A stretch of 64,000 nucleotides of DNA from Acidobacteriota bacterium (GTDB taxonomy: Bacteria; Acidobacteriota; Terriglobia; Terriglobales; Acidobacteriaceae). The position numbers and the translations under genes were made by a program. The notes beneath the pieces were generated by a model, which was given only the letters and a program-made list of their open reading frames with translations, was not told the DNA's origin and ran no database searches. How positions within the stretch are numbered: the first letter of the stretch is position 1; each line of letters opens with the position of its first letter. Location of the stretch: assembly GCA_021780075.1 (NCBI GenBank), contig JAJXZL010000036.1:146717-210716 (forward strand). The letters run 5' to 3'. Below are positions 9,556 to 18,709 of this stretch, piece after piece.

Positions 9556-11280
9556 CTACACGGAGACGGGATCTGCCTGGAGCTCTACCTTGGCGACTTC
9601 AGTCTCTCTGGCGCGACCGCTTTTCTCTGGATACAAGACACAATAGGTGCTGTAGCCTCCTGAGAGAATCCGCGCGCGCAGGCCATGTTGGGAAAGAATG
9701 CGGCAGGCGTAGTATGCCCGCTGGCCAACGCCGCAGGTTACCCAGATATCCTTGTGCCGCGGCAATTCGCTGAGTCTGCTCCGCAACTGGCCCAGAGGAA
9801 TATTGACGCATCCTGGAATGTATCCAGCGCGGAATTCATGTAGCTCCCGGACATCCAGAAGGAAAGCGCTGGTCGAATGCACGCAATCCCAGGGAGCAAA
9901 GGCCATGTCTCCTCGCAGCGCATTGCCCGCGATGAAGCCGGCAAGATTGACTGGATCTTTGGCGGCACCATACTGTGGCGCGTAGCATAGCTCCGCTTCC
10001 TCAAGGTCGTGCACTGTAGCCTTCATCTGCATCGCTGTGGCAATCACATCAATTCGACGTTCAGCGCCGGCGTCACCCACTGCTTGCGCGCCCAGCACGC
10101 GTCCATCGGACTTGCGATAGAGCAACTTCATGTGAATCGGATGGGCACCCGGGTAGTACGCGACATGATGATTGGGATGCAAATACACGGCTTGGTAGTC
10201 CTCGATTCCAGCGCGGCTTAGAGCCTTTTCAGTCGCGCCTGTGAGGGCTACTGTAAGGCCAAAGAAGCCGCACACGGCCGTGGCTAGTGCGCCTTCATAT
10301 TGCACATCTCTTCCGCAGATGGCATCCGCTGCGACGCGCCCCTGACGATTTGCCGGCCCTGCAAGGGGGATCAGTTCCCAGGCACCGGTGATGCGATTTC
10401 TTACCTCAACTGCATCTCCAACAGCCCAGATGCCTGGATCCGATGTGCGCATCTGTTCGTCAACGCGAATACCGCCCCGCTCGCCGAGTTCGAGTCCGGC
10501 ATTGCGCGCGAGTTGCGTCTGTGGGCGCACTCCAAGCGCAAGAACAACCATGTTCGCATCGAATGCCGCACCCGCCTGCGTGTGTACGCGCAGAGCGCCA
10601 TTATGATGCTGCTCAAAACCCGTCACTCCATCGCCGAGCCGCAGTTCGATGCCCTGCGCCTCCAGTCGCTGCTGTGCGTAGGCGGCCATTTCCTTGTCCA
10701 AAGGCGGCATCACCTGATCCGCAAGTTCGATCAGCGTGATGGCGATGCCGCGATGCGCAAGGTTCTCTGCGGTTTCAAGGCCAATAAATCCCGCGCCCAC
10801 CACTACGGCAGTGCGGGGATTGCGCGCATCGATCCAATCGCGCATATGGCGGCTGTCCGGAATAGTGCGCAAGGTGAAAATGCCCGGCAGGCGAATGCCA
10901 GGCCACGGCGGACAGATGGGCAAGGCGCCCGGCGACAACACCAGTGCGTCGTATGGCTCACGGTACTCACGGCCGGTTTCAAGGTTGCGCACCGTGATGA
11001 AGCGCTCTTCCCTGTGAATCGCCGTCACTTCGTTGCGCGTGCGCACATCTATGTTGAATCGCTCCTGAAACAATGCGGGAGTCGCCAGCAGGAGTTTGGA
11101 CTCATCGTGAATCACATTGCCGACATAGTAGGGGAGGCCGCAGTTAGCAAAGGAGACATGACTTCCTCGCTCGAGCACAACGATCTCGGCATTCTCATCA
11201 ACGCGCCGCAAGCGCGCCGCGCAGGTTGCGCCGCCCGCCACTCCGCCAACGATGACTACACGCTTCTTCGCAATATCCAT
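9556..11280 (-). CDS. CoA-disulfide reductase / NADH persulfide reductase with C-terminal rhodanese
   Basis: VVIVGGVAGGATCAARLRRVDENAEIVVLERGSHVSFANCGLPYYVG; C-terminal rhodanese IWVTCGVGQRAYYA. Confidence 0.92.
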   Translation of the reverse strand: MDIAKKRVVIVGGVAGGATCAARLRRVDENAEIVVLERGSHVSFANCGLPYYVGNVIHDESKLLLATPALFQERFNIDVRTRNEVTAIHREERFITVRNLETGREYREPYDALVLSPGALPICPPWPGIRLPGIFTLRTIPDSRHMRDWIDARNPRTAVVVGAGFIGLETAENLAHRGIAITLIELADQVMPPLDKEMAAYAQQRLEAQGIELRLGDGVTGFEQHHNGALRVHTQAGAAFDANMVVLALGVRPQTQLARNAGLELGERGGIRVDEQMRTSDPGIWAVGDAVEVRNRITGAWELIPLAGPANRQGRVAADAICGRDVQYEGALATAVCGFFGLTVALTGATEKALSRAGIEDYQAVYLHPNHHVAYYPGAHPIHMKLLYRKSDGRVLGAQAVGDAGAERRIDVIATAMQMKATVHDLEEAELCYAPQYGAAKDPVNLAGFIAGNALRGDMAFAPWDCVHSTSAFLLDVRELHEFRAGYIPGCVNIPLGQLRSRLSELPRHKDIWVTCGVGQRAYYACRILSQHGLRARILSGGYSTYCVLYPEKSGRARETEVAKVELQADPVSV

Positions 11281-11307
11281 ACCCCGGGCATCTCCTTTCT
11301 TTGATCC

Positions 11308-11658
11308 TTAGTGATGGCAGGTGCTCTCGCCCGTCACGAGGGTTCCGTCAAGATACTGCCGCACCAACACCGAAGCGGATTCCTCCGGTACTCCCGTGAG
11401 AACTTCGACAGAGGCCTCCTGCAAGAGCGTACGCGCGCGAGTGCCCATGTTGCCGGCGATCACGTGCGTTACTCCGCGCTCCATGAGCCACGGCGGCAAC
11501 AGCCCGGGCTGATGCTCCGGCGCAGGCACTTCAGCCGTAGCGATGACTTGGCGCGATACGGGGTCTATGTCGGTCAGAACGAATTTTTCGCAGTGCCCGA
11601 AATGCTGCTCCAGGCGATCTCCGGTAGTGGGAATTGCGATACGCATTGAAGTCATCAT
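11308..11658 (-). CDS. NifX/NafY-type dinitrogenase iron-molybdenum cofactor-binding domain protein
   Basis: MRIAIPTTGDRLEQHFGHCEKFVLTDID...HVIAGNMGTRARTLL. Confidence 0.85.
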   Translation of the reverse strand: MMTSMRIAIPTTGDRLEQHFGHCEKFVLTDIDPVSRQVIATAEVPAPEHQPGLLPPWLMERGVTHVIAGNMGTRARTLLQEASVEVLTGVPEESASVLVRQYLDGTLVTGESTCHH

Positions 11659-11751
11659 CCTTTCATGATGGGATCGATTGTGATGGGGCGTGGTGATTAC
11701 ACTGCTTCAGCATGGATTGCTTCATTTGAGTTTCAGTTGAACAGTGCGCTT

Positions 11752-11774
11752 TATAGGTGTAACTCGCACCTATA
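11752..11774. promoter_or_regulatory. Inverted repeat TATAGGTG-TAACTCG-CACCTATA (GGTG-N7-CACC class)
   Basis: Perfect 8-bp arms, 7-nt spacer, between divergent nifX-like and padR genes. Confidence 0.65.
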
Positions 11775-11899
11775 GTATATTCCAGGTTTATACCAATCGC
11801 AAGCTTGGGGAGGGGTGCAAGGGTGCACTTCGCATCGAATAGCGCGGTGTGATAGTGTTAGGCCGTTGGCAGGCCTCGAATTGCGGCCGGGAGGGTAGC

Positions 11900-12310
11900 A
11901 TGCGAAAGCGTTTCTGCGCACGGCATGGCAAAGATTATCCCTGCTCGTGCGGGATGGGGAACCTCTATCGTTTTGTGGAGCCGGTGGTCCTGCTGCTCTT
12001 GAAGATGAAGGGCACATCATACGGCTACGACCTTGCTGCGGATATGGAAGGGCATGCTTTAACGGACACCACCATCGAGAAAGGCGTCCTTTACCGCACG
12101 CTTCGCCGGTTGGAGTCGAACGGAAACGTCAAGTCCGAGTGGGAGTCAGAAGGGCACGGTCCTGCGCGCCGCATTTATAAACTCACACGGCAAGGCGAAG
12201 AGCATCTGGAAGAGTGGGCCGATGTGCTCGAGCACCTTTCCAAATCGATGACGCGCTTCGTGCGGGATGCGCGGAAGCCAGCAGGCAAAAAGGTCCGCGC
12301 CACGCGATAA
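11900..12310 (+). CDS. PadR family transcriptional regulator with Cys-rich N-terminus
   Basis: GTSYGYDLAADMEGHALTDTTIEKGVLYRTLRRLESNGNVKSEWE; N-terminus MRKRFCARHGKDYPCSCG. Confidence 0.88.
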   Translation: MRKRFCARHGKDYPCSCGMGNLYRFVEPVVLLLLKMKGTSYGYDLAADMEGHALTDTTIEKGVLYRTLRRLESNGNVKSEWESEGHGPARRIYKLTRQGEEHLEEWADVLEHLSKSMTRFVRDARKPAGKKVRATR

Positions 12311-12335
12311 GCCCAGTGCTCGCAGGCGTGCCTGG

Positions 12336-12896
12336 CTACAGGAAGATGGCCTGTTTTGACTCGCTCATCATCTGGATGAAAGATCCGACGCCGACGTAGT
12401 CGAGGTTCGGATAGTCAATCATCTCTTCTTCCTTGAGCCCCATTACGCCCAGCGACATCTCACATACGTGGATGCGCACGCCGAACTCGCCTGCCTCTTT
12501 CATGAGCTGTTCAAGCGACTTGACACCGTGCGACTTCATAACGGAGCGAATCATCTTGGGCCCTATGCCGCCCATCTGCATCTTGGAGAGGGGTAGCGAC
12601 CGCGAGCTGCGCGGCAGCATCCAGCCAAACATTTTGTCCAGCATCTTCTTGCGCGGCGCTTTCCTGGAATCGCGAAGAGCGGCGGTTGCCCAGAAGGTGA
12701 AGAACATGTCCACTTCGATGTCATAGGCCACGGCGCCGAGGGCGATGATAAAGGCCGCGATGGTTGTATCGAGGTTGCCGCTCATCACGCCGATCGAGAG
12801 CCTGTCGTTGCCGGCAGATTTCTCGAGTGCGTCAACGCGTTCTGTCAACCTTTCGATTGTCTCTTGAAGTTGGAAATCTATCGGTGCGGTGATCAT
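12336..12896 (-). CDS. DsrE2-like DsrE/DsrF/DrsH family protein
   Basis: LSIGVMSGNLDTTIAAFIIALGAVAYDIEVDMFFTFWATAALR...VRIHVCEMSLGVMG. Confidence 0.85.
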   Translation of the reverse strand: MITAPIDFQLQETIERLTERVDALEKSAGNDRLSIGVMSGNLDTTIAAFIIALGAVAYDIEVDMFFTFWATAALRDSRKAPRKKMLDKMFGWMLPRSSRSLPLSKMQMGGIGPKMIRSVMKSHGVKSLEQLMKEAGEFGVRIHVCEMSLGVMGLKEEEMIDYPNLDYVGVGSFIQMMSESKQAIFL

Positions 12897-12931
12897 GGTC
12901 GGGTTTCCTTTCAAAGCTACGGTCATCGTGG

Positions 12932-14110
12932 CTATGCTTCAGCGCCGACTGATGCGGCAGCCTTGGCCGGCGCATTGCGCCACGCAAAGAGCGCAAGCGC
13001 CAACGTGCGATAAAGCACATGAGCGAACTTGGTAAGCGGCAGCATGGCGACGAGGTCCATGGCTAATACAACGTGCGCGAAAAAGATGTCGTGGCCGAGC
13101 GTTGCGGGAGAAGGCAGATAGACAATCACCTCGCAGAAGAGGCCGGTAAGAACCGTTGCTGTGAGCAGGACTGGAAAAAACCAATCAGCGAAGCTGCTCT
13201 TTTTATATGGGTGCTCTTTTCCCTGTGCACGGCGCAGCAGGACAATGGACAGGCCATAAAGGCAGACGAGACCGCCAACGGCGCCAAGAATTCGCGTCAG
13301 ATACCAGGGCTGAACTACAGAGCCGATGGGTTTGAACATAAAGTCCAGAGTGGTAGCGAGCAGCATGGCCAGAAAGCCCCCCATGACGGAAGCGTGTACA
13401 AGCCACGGTCTCTGATGCCAGGGTTGCGCCGCAAGTTCTTGTGTGGTGGCGTCAGCATCGCATTGCCCGAAGCGGCGATGCGTGAGCGCATCCGACAGTG
13501 CGCTATAGACGGCACCGGGGATAGCGGCAATGCTAAGCGCATCGCCTTCTCTCACACGCTTCCGCCAGAAGCGCCACACCATGGACGCAATGCCAGAGGC
13601 GGCGCTGAGGCCGACGACGGAAAACAGCACCACGCCGATATTGTGAATCCATTCACCGGGCAGGAAATGAAAGAGCGGCAGGTCAGGACCACCGGCGTTC
13701 ATTCTGGTAAGGAGAAGCGCAGAAAAGATCGCCGAGAACAAGCCGAAGACAAACAAGTTGCCAAGCACAGAGCGATTGGCCAGGGCAGCCAGCCCGGTAA
13801 AGTCATAACGCGCGATGGCATAGCTGCGCGCAGCGGCCATGAATGCCGCCGGATCAGCCTGGCGCGGACAGGTCTGCGTACATTCACCGCATGCGTAACA
13901 GCGCCATAGCTCTTCGCTGGCCAGCAGATCCTGCTCCATGCCTACCTGGGCCATGCGGATCACGCGCCGTGGAAAGCCACCGGAGTCCTCCGCGAGGGGG
14001 CAGACAGCGGTACAGTTGCCGCAGTTGAAGCATGCACTGATGTCAAGCTTCCTGCCTGCTCCATGCTTTTTAATTTTCTGTAAAAGGGACGTATTCACAA
14101 CGCGTGCCAT
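12932..14110 (-). CDS. qmoC-like: QmoC-like protein (HdrC-type 4Fe-4S domain fused to HdrE-like membrane cytochrome domain)
   Basis: CFNCGNCTAVCPLAED and CYACGECTQTCPRQADP motifs followed by multiple TM helices. Confidence 0.85.
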   Translation of the reverse strand: MARVVNTSLLQKIKKHGAGRKLDISACFNCGNCTAVCPLAEDSGGFPRRVIRMAQVGMEQDLLASEELWRCYACGECTQTCPRQADPAAFMAAARSYAIARYDFTGLAALANRSVLGNLFVFGLFSAIFSALLLTRMNAGGPDLPLFHFLPGEWIHNIGVVLFSVVGLSAASGIASMVWRFWRKRVREGDALSIAAIPGAVYSALSDALTHRRFGQCDADATTQELAAQPWHQRPWLVHASVMGGFLAMLLATTLDFMFKPIGSVVQPWYLTRILGAVGGLVCLYGLSIVLLRRAQGKEHPYKKSSFADWFFPVLLTATVLTGLFCEVIVYLPSPATLGHDIFFAHVVLAMDLVAMLPLTKFAHVLYRTLALALFAWRNAPAKAAASVGAEA

Positions 14111-14129
14111 GCTGTTACCTCTCCCGGTG

Positions 14130-14447
14130 CTAGTGACTGGCCTCTGCCGCTTCTTGCTGGACGACCAGCGCATACAGCGGATAGTCGCCTTCCTCGCCGG
14201 CTTCAGCGACCTTGCCGTACTTGCGCATGCCCGTGACATGCCAAAGCGCTTCGCTGGAGGGAAGTTGCAGCGCCTCGGCAATCTGCGGAACAGTGGCAGG
14301 TTTTGCTTCAAGAAACTTAAGTATGGCCTTGCGTGCAGCGACCAGGTGCTTTTGCGCTTGTCGCTTTTGCTCGCTGATACCGCCGAGAGAGGCGCGCAGC
14401 TTTGCCAACGCCTGCTTTTGCTCGGGAGCGAGTGTTTTCATCGCCAT
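14130..14447 (-). CDS. Small winged-helix-like protein of unknown function within the Qmo/Hdr-like operon
   Basis: 105 aa; ATVPQIAEALQLPSSEALWHVTGMRKYGKVAEAGEEGDYPLYAL; located between qmoC-like and hdrA-like. Confidence 0.7.
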   Translation of the reverse strand: MAMKTLAPEQKQALAKLRASLGGISEQKRQAQKHLVAARKAILKFLEAKPATVPQIAEALQLPSSEALWHVTGMRKYGKVAEAGEEGDYPLYALVVQQEAAEASH

Positions 14448-14480
14448 GTTGTATTTCCTCTCTGGCCTGGTGGTGCGCCG

Positions 14481-16475
14481 CTAGTGAATGCTGACCAGTT
14501 CCGACGCGCAAGTCTGTCCTGGCATATCTGCAGCAATGCCCTCGACCATTGCCTCAAACTGATCAAGTCGCCAGCCGTTCACATCAATCGCGCGATGTGG
14601 ACAGACAGCCACGCAGGCTCCGCAGCCGACGCAGAGGCCGGCATTGACCTGCGCGCGCGTTATCATTTCGCCGTCTACTTCAATCTCCACGATGCTCAGT
14701 GCGCCCTCATACGCGCATTGCGTAACGCACTGCGCTTCTCCGCAGCAGCGAGACAGGTCCACCTCTGCCACATACGGATTGAGCTCAACATCTTCCCTGG
14801 CAAACATTGCCGCGGCCTTCACAGCGGCCGCTCCGGCGGCGGACAGAGTTTCGGAGATATTCATCGGGCCCTGCACGGTGCCAGCCAACAGAACTCCGTT
14901 CACCGCAAGTTCGACAGGGCGGAGTTTCGGATGCACTTCCTGCAGGAAACCGTCTTCACCGGTGGCCAGCTTCATCTGGTCAATCAGGTCTTCGATCTGG
15001 CCAGGCATCATGCCTGTTCCCAGCACCACCATGTCCACGGGGACTTCCAGTTCCTGGCCCCAGGTGAGGGCATCCTTCACCGCGACTGAGAGAGCGCCGC
15101 TCTGTGCATGGCCTGAGGGTGTGATGTGCACAGTGGGCGGCTCTTCGCCGTTGTAACGGAAGAAAACAACTCCCGATTTGCTTGCCTCGGCGTAGTAGTC
15201 TTCCTCGCCTCGCCCATATGTGCGTATGTCCTGATTGAAGTCAAAGACGCCGACATGCGGAAAGCGCCTGCGCACAGCCAACGCCTGCTGAAGAATCGTC
15301 GTACAGCAAGTACGCGAGCAGTATGTGTTGAGTCGCCCGTCGGCCCCTGGCTCATGTACCCCATCCAATTGCCGGCTGCCGACGCAGTGCAGAAATGCGA
15401 CATTGCGAATCGTTTGATTCCGATGCGTCAGCTTCTTTGCATCCTGACTGGTACTCTGCATGAGCTGAATGAACTCTGGCAGAGTGACAACGCAGGGTTC
15501 GGTGCGATAAAGAAATTCGCCATCGCGTGGAACGTATGGACGAAAGCCTGTGGCCATAATGATGGCGCCCACCGTGGCTTCGATCCTCGGCGGCCTTGTC
15601 ATGGATGGCTGAAGAGATTCCGCGGCAATTTTGAAGTTCCCGATAAAACCCGCGACCTCAGTGATTTTCCAGCCCAGCAGAACTTCGATGTTGGGATCGT
15701 GATGAACACGCCGGGACAACTCAGCGACCAGTTCGGCGGCGGGGCGCTCGCTCGGGTAGACATGGCTCCATTGGTTCAGGCGACCACCTAACTGCTCCGC
15801 GGTCTCCACCAGCAGTACCTTGATGCCGCGCGCGGCAAGGTCGGCTGCGGCCTTCATGCCGGCAATGCCGCCGCCAATCACCAATGCCCGACGATGGTTG
15901 GGCAGCTTGATTTGCTCGAGCGGTTGCGCATAGCGCAACTTGCCAACCGCGCCTGCAATCATGCGGATTGCCTTTGCCGTTGCGCCCTCGGGATCGTGCT
16001 TGTGCGCCCATGATGCCTGCTCGCGAATATTGACGTGCTCGTACAGATATGGATTCATGCCGCCGCGCGAGACGGCCCCACGAAAAGTCTGCTCGTGCAG
16101 AAACGGCGTGCAGGAGGCCACGACGACGCGATCAAGATTCTCTTCCAGAATGTCGTTGCTGATCATGTGCTGGCCAGGGTCAGAGCACACGAAGGTATGA
16201 ACCTTGGCGGTGGCCACGCCGGGAATCATGCGCACCGTCTCCGCTACACGCTCCACATCCACCACATCAGAGATGTTGCCGCCGCAGCGACAGATATAGA
16301 CGCCGATACGCAGTTCCTGCTTCGCGTTTTCCGGCTGGAGAATGCTCTCCGACTGCAGCTGCGCGAGAGTAATCTGCTGCTGTGTGAGTGCCTCATCGCT
16401 ATGTGCGGGCTCGCCGCAGGCCAACTCCTCGTGCTTGCCTGTGCGCGCCTTATCAAATTCGTTCTTGTTGCTCAT
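14481..16475 (-). CDS. hdrA-like: HdrA-like FAD/Fe-S oxidoreductase subunit
   Basis: YICRCGGNISDVVDVERV...ALVIGGGIAGMKAAADLAARGIKVLLVE...CVGCGACVAVCPHRAID. Confidence 0.9.
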   Translation of the reverse strand: MSNKNEFDKARTGKHEELACGEPAHSDEALTQQQITLAQLQSESILQPENAKQELRIGVYICRCGGNISDVVDVERVAETVRMIPGVATAKVHTFVCSDPGQHMISNDILEENLDRVVVASCTPFLHEQTFRGAVSRGGMNPYLYEHVNIREQASWAHKHDPEGATAKAIRMIAGAVGKLRYAQPLEQIKLPNHRRALVIGGGIAGMKAAADLAARGIKVLLVETAEQLGGRLNQWSHVYPSERPAAELVAELSRRVHHDPNIEVLLGWKITEVAGFIGNFKIAAESLQPSMTRPPRIEATVGAIIMATGFRPYVPRDGEFLYRTEPCVVTLPEFIQLMQSTSQDAKKLTHRNQTIRNVAFLHCVGSRQLDGVHEPGADGRLNTYCSRTCCTTILQQALAVRRRFPHVGVFDFNQDIRTYGRGEEDYYAEASKSGVVFFRYNGEEPPTVHITPSGHAQSGALSVAVKDALTWGQELEVPVDMVVLGTGMMPGQIEDLIDQMKLATGEDGFLQEVHPKLRPVELAVNGVLLAGTVQGPMNISETLSAAGAAAVKAAAMFAREDVELNPYVAEVDLSRCCGEAQCVTQCAYEGALSIVEIEVDGEMITRAQVNAGLCVGCGACVAVCPHRAIDVNGWRLDQFEAMVEGIAADMPGQTCASELVSIH

Positions 16476-16512
16476 GGCATCCCTCTTGAGAGTCATCGCC
16501 TGGATTCGCTCC

Positions 16513-17826
16513 TCATCCCACGAGGACGGCAGATCGCTTCTGGTAAAGGTATTGACTGGCTTGCATGGCGGCGGCGCCGGCCTCTGCAATGGTGTCGACA
16601 ATGTCCTTGGGGCCCGCCGCCGTGCCTGCGACAAAGATGCCCGGCACCGTAGTCGCCGCGGGCGCAGTGAGTGCCGGTGTAGCCACAAAGCCATCACTGG
16701 CGCACGCCACCGGTGTCACGTCAGAGGGCTGCCAGCCGGGGATCATGCCCTGCGCCAGAACCACAAGATCGTGGCGACGCTCCTGCATCGGATTGCCGGC
16801 ATCCTCGGTGGTTTCGACGTGCAGTGAAAGGTCGCCATCCTCCACGGGATGAATGCGCGCCACTTTGCCGCGTACGAAGTTGATTCCCATCGCCTTCGCA
16901 TTCTGGAAAAACTGCTCGTACCCTTTGCCGAAGGCGCGAATGTCCATGTAGTAGATCGTGATGTCTGCCAATGGCAGCGCACCGGAGAGCAGCATGGCCT
17001 GCTTGATCGCATACATGCAGCAGACGCGCGAGCAGTAGGAGACGCCGATGGATTCATCGCGCGATCCCGCGCATTGCACAAAGGCAATCGAACCGGGCAT
17101 CTTGCCGTCAGAGGGTCGCAGCACGCGGCCATACGGTCCGTGCGGCGCCAGCAACCGCTCCAACGTGAGCGGCGAAATGATGTTTTGGCTGTGCTGCGCG
17201 TTGTACTGCGGCTTGACCGTGATTGCGTTGAGGTTGAAGCCGGAAGCAACAATGACGGCGTCAGTGTGAATCGTCAGGTGACGCGGCTGCTGATCGTATT
17301 CAATCGCTCCTGTTGGGCAGACACGAGCGCACGCGCCGCATGTTCCGCAGACTTCAGCGTTCAACACAGCCTTCTGCGGAATGGCGTTGGTAAAGGGCAC
17401 GGCGATGGCGCGAACCGCTCCCAGACCTTCTTCAAACGGGTCAGGATATTCCGTATCGCAGGCGTATTCGCACAGACGGCAGCCAATGCACTTATCGAAG
17501 TTCACATACGTTGGCTTCTGCAGCAGGCGCACGCGGTGCACACCGTCTCTTGTATCAATGCCCTCGACCTCAGTGTTGGTAAGGATTGTGATATTCGGAT
17601 GATGCGCGGCAGCGGACATCTTGGGCGTTGTAATGCAACTTGCGCAGTCAAGCGTGGGATAGACCTTGCTGAGCGCGATCATGTGGCCGCCAATGCTGGC
17701 CTGGCGTTCAACAAGAAGAACCTGCAGGTCCTGGTCAGCAAGATCAAGGGCAGACTGCAGGCCCGCAATTCCACCGCCAATAATGAGCGCGTCTGGCGTG
17801 AAGTCTGAGGTGATGTGCGTGTTCAT
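16513..17826 (-). CDS. qmoA-like: QmoA/HdrA-like FAD/Fe-S oxidoreductase
   Basis: ALIIGGGIAGLQSALDLADQDLQVLLVERQASIGGHM...CIGCRLCEYACDTEYPDPFEEGLGAVRAIAVPFTNAIPQKAV...CGTCGACARVCPTGAI. Confidence 0.9.
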   Translation of the reverse strand: MNTHITSDFTPDALIIGGGIAGLQSALDLADQDLQVLLVERQASIGGHMIALSKVYPTLDCASCITTPKMSAAAHHPNITILTNTEVEGIDTRDGVHRVRLLQKPTYVNFDKCIGCRLCEYACDTEYPDPFEEGLGAVRAIAVPFTNAIPQKAVLNAEVCGTCGACARVCPTGAIEYDQQPRHLTIHTDAVIVASGFNLNAITVKPQYNAQHSQNIISPLTLERLLAPHGPYGRVLRPSDGKMPGSIAFVQCAGSRDESIGVSYCSRVCCMYAIKQAMLLSGALPLADITIYYMDIRAFGKGYEQFFQNAKAMGINFVRGKVARIHPVEDGDLSLHVETTEDAGNPMQERRHDLVVLAQGMIPGWQPSDVTPVACASDGFVATPALTAPAATTVPGIFVAGTAAGPKDIVDTIAEAGAAAMQASQYLYQKRSAVLVG

Positions 17827-18323
17827 TACAGACCCCCCTGCAGAGCGGGCGCGAGGTCCAGGGCGCGCACGGAGCCCTGCAGGCGATTCAGTGATTCGCG
17901 CCGCAACTGCCCAGCCAATTTGCGATCAACCCGACCAAGCCGATACAGATTGTCGCTCATGAGCGCAATTTCCTTGAGGAACGCCTTGATGCAGACCGTA
18001 CAGATGGCCGTCAGGCGGATCCGTTCGATGCCCAGTCCCCCAGCGTTCATGTGCGAAGTGAGTTGGTCGATGCGTGCGGCCAGTTGCTCATACGCACCGT
18101 GATACGGGCAGTCCGATCCGCAGGCGGCAATCAGGACGCCATCGATTCCCTTCCCGTAGCAGTCAAGATAGAAGTCTTCAGGAAAGAGCACCGGCGAAGG
18201 CACGCGCAGGATGTATACGTTAGACGGATACTCCTGGTGGGCCTTGCCGACTGCGTCGGCCCCCGGATAGGCACATTTCTCGGTGGCCAGCACCAGAATC
18301 TTTGGAACAAACGCCTCGCTCAT
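17826..18323 (-). CDS. mvhD-like: MvhD/FlpD-like hydrogenase delta subunit family protein
   Basis: ATEKCAYPGADAVGKAHQEYPSNVYILRVPSP...AACGSDCPYHGAYEQL...TAICTVCIKAF. Confidence 0.88.
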   Translation of the reverse strand: MSEAFVPKILVLATEKCAYPGADAVGKAHQEYPSNVYILRVPSPVLFPEDFYLDCYGKGIDGVLIAACGSDCPYHGAYEQLAARIDQLTSHMNAGGLGIERIRLTAICTVCIKAFLKEIALMSDNLYRLGRVDRKLAGQLRRESLNRLQGSVRALDLAPALQGGL

Positions 18324-18415
18324 CCTGCACCTCGCATCTGCATCGCCGTAGTTGGCGATGGGTTTCCGCCGGTCCTGGCGGACCGGCAGTCTTCTTTCCA
18401 CTTCCGGGAACGAAC

Positions 18416-18667
18416 TTATTTCTTGCGGCACACGAGAATGCGGTCGTGTCCTTCAGCTTCAACGATGCCCAGAAACTCGTGACCCACTTTGCCGGCCCAT
18501 GCGGTGATGTCCTTGCGCGAGCCCTTGTCGTTGGATTTGATTTCGATGATCTGACCCACTTTCACTTGGCCGATGCCCTTCTTGGCTTCAAGCAGGGGGC
18601 CCGGGCATGCTGTTCCCCGTGCATCGATGATTTTGTCGGCTGTAATTGTGGCAACTGCTGCACTCAT
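18416..18667 (-). CDS. tusA-like: TusA family sulfurtransferase
   Basis: IIDARGTACPGPLLEAKKGIGQVKVGQIIEIKSND; CPxP motif. Confidence 0.93.
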   Translation of the reverse strand: MSAAVATITADKIIDARGTACPGPLLEAKKGIGQVKVGQIIEIKSNDKGSRKDITAWAGKVGHEFLGIVEAEGHDRILVCRKK

Positions 18668-18709
18668 GGAATTTCTCCCCATTACTGTGTGCGACCCTGC
18701 GGATCGAGG

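Noticed and set aside
10300-11304. 334-aa plus-strand ORF opposite CoA-disulfide reductase
   Set aside because: Antisense shadow ORF with no domain signal
16476-16697. N-terminal extension of the 738-aa HdrA-like ORF
   Set aside because: Overlaps the 3' end of the QmoA-like gene; starts at 16475 or 16496 give a normal HdrA N-terminus
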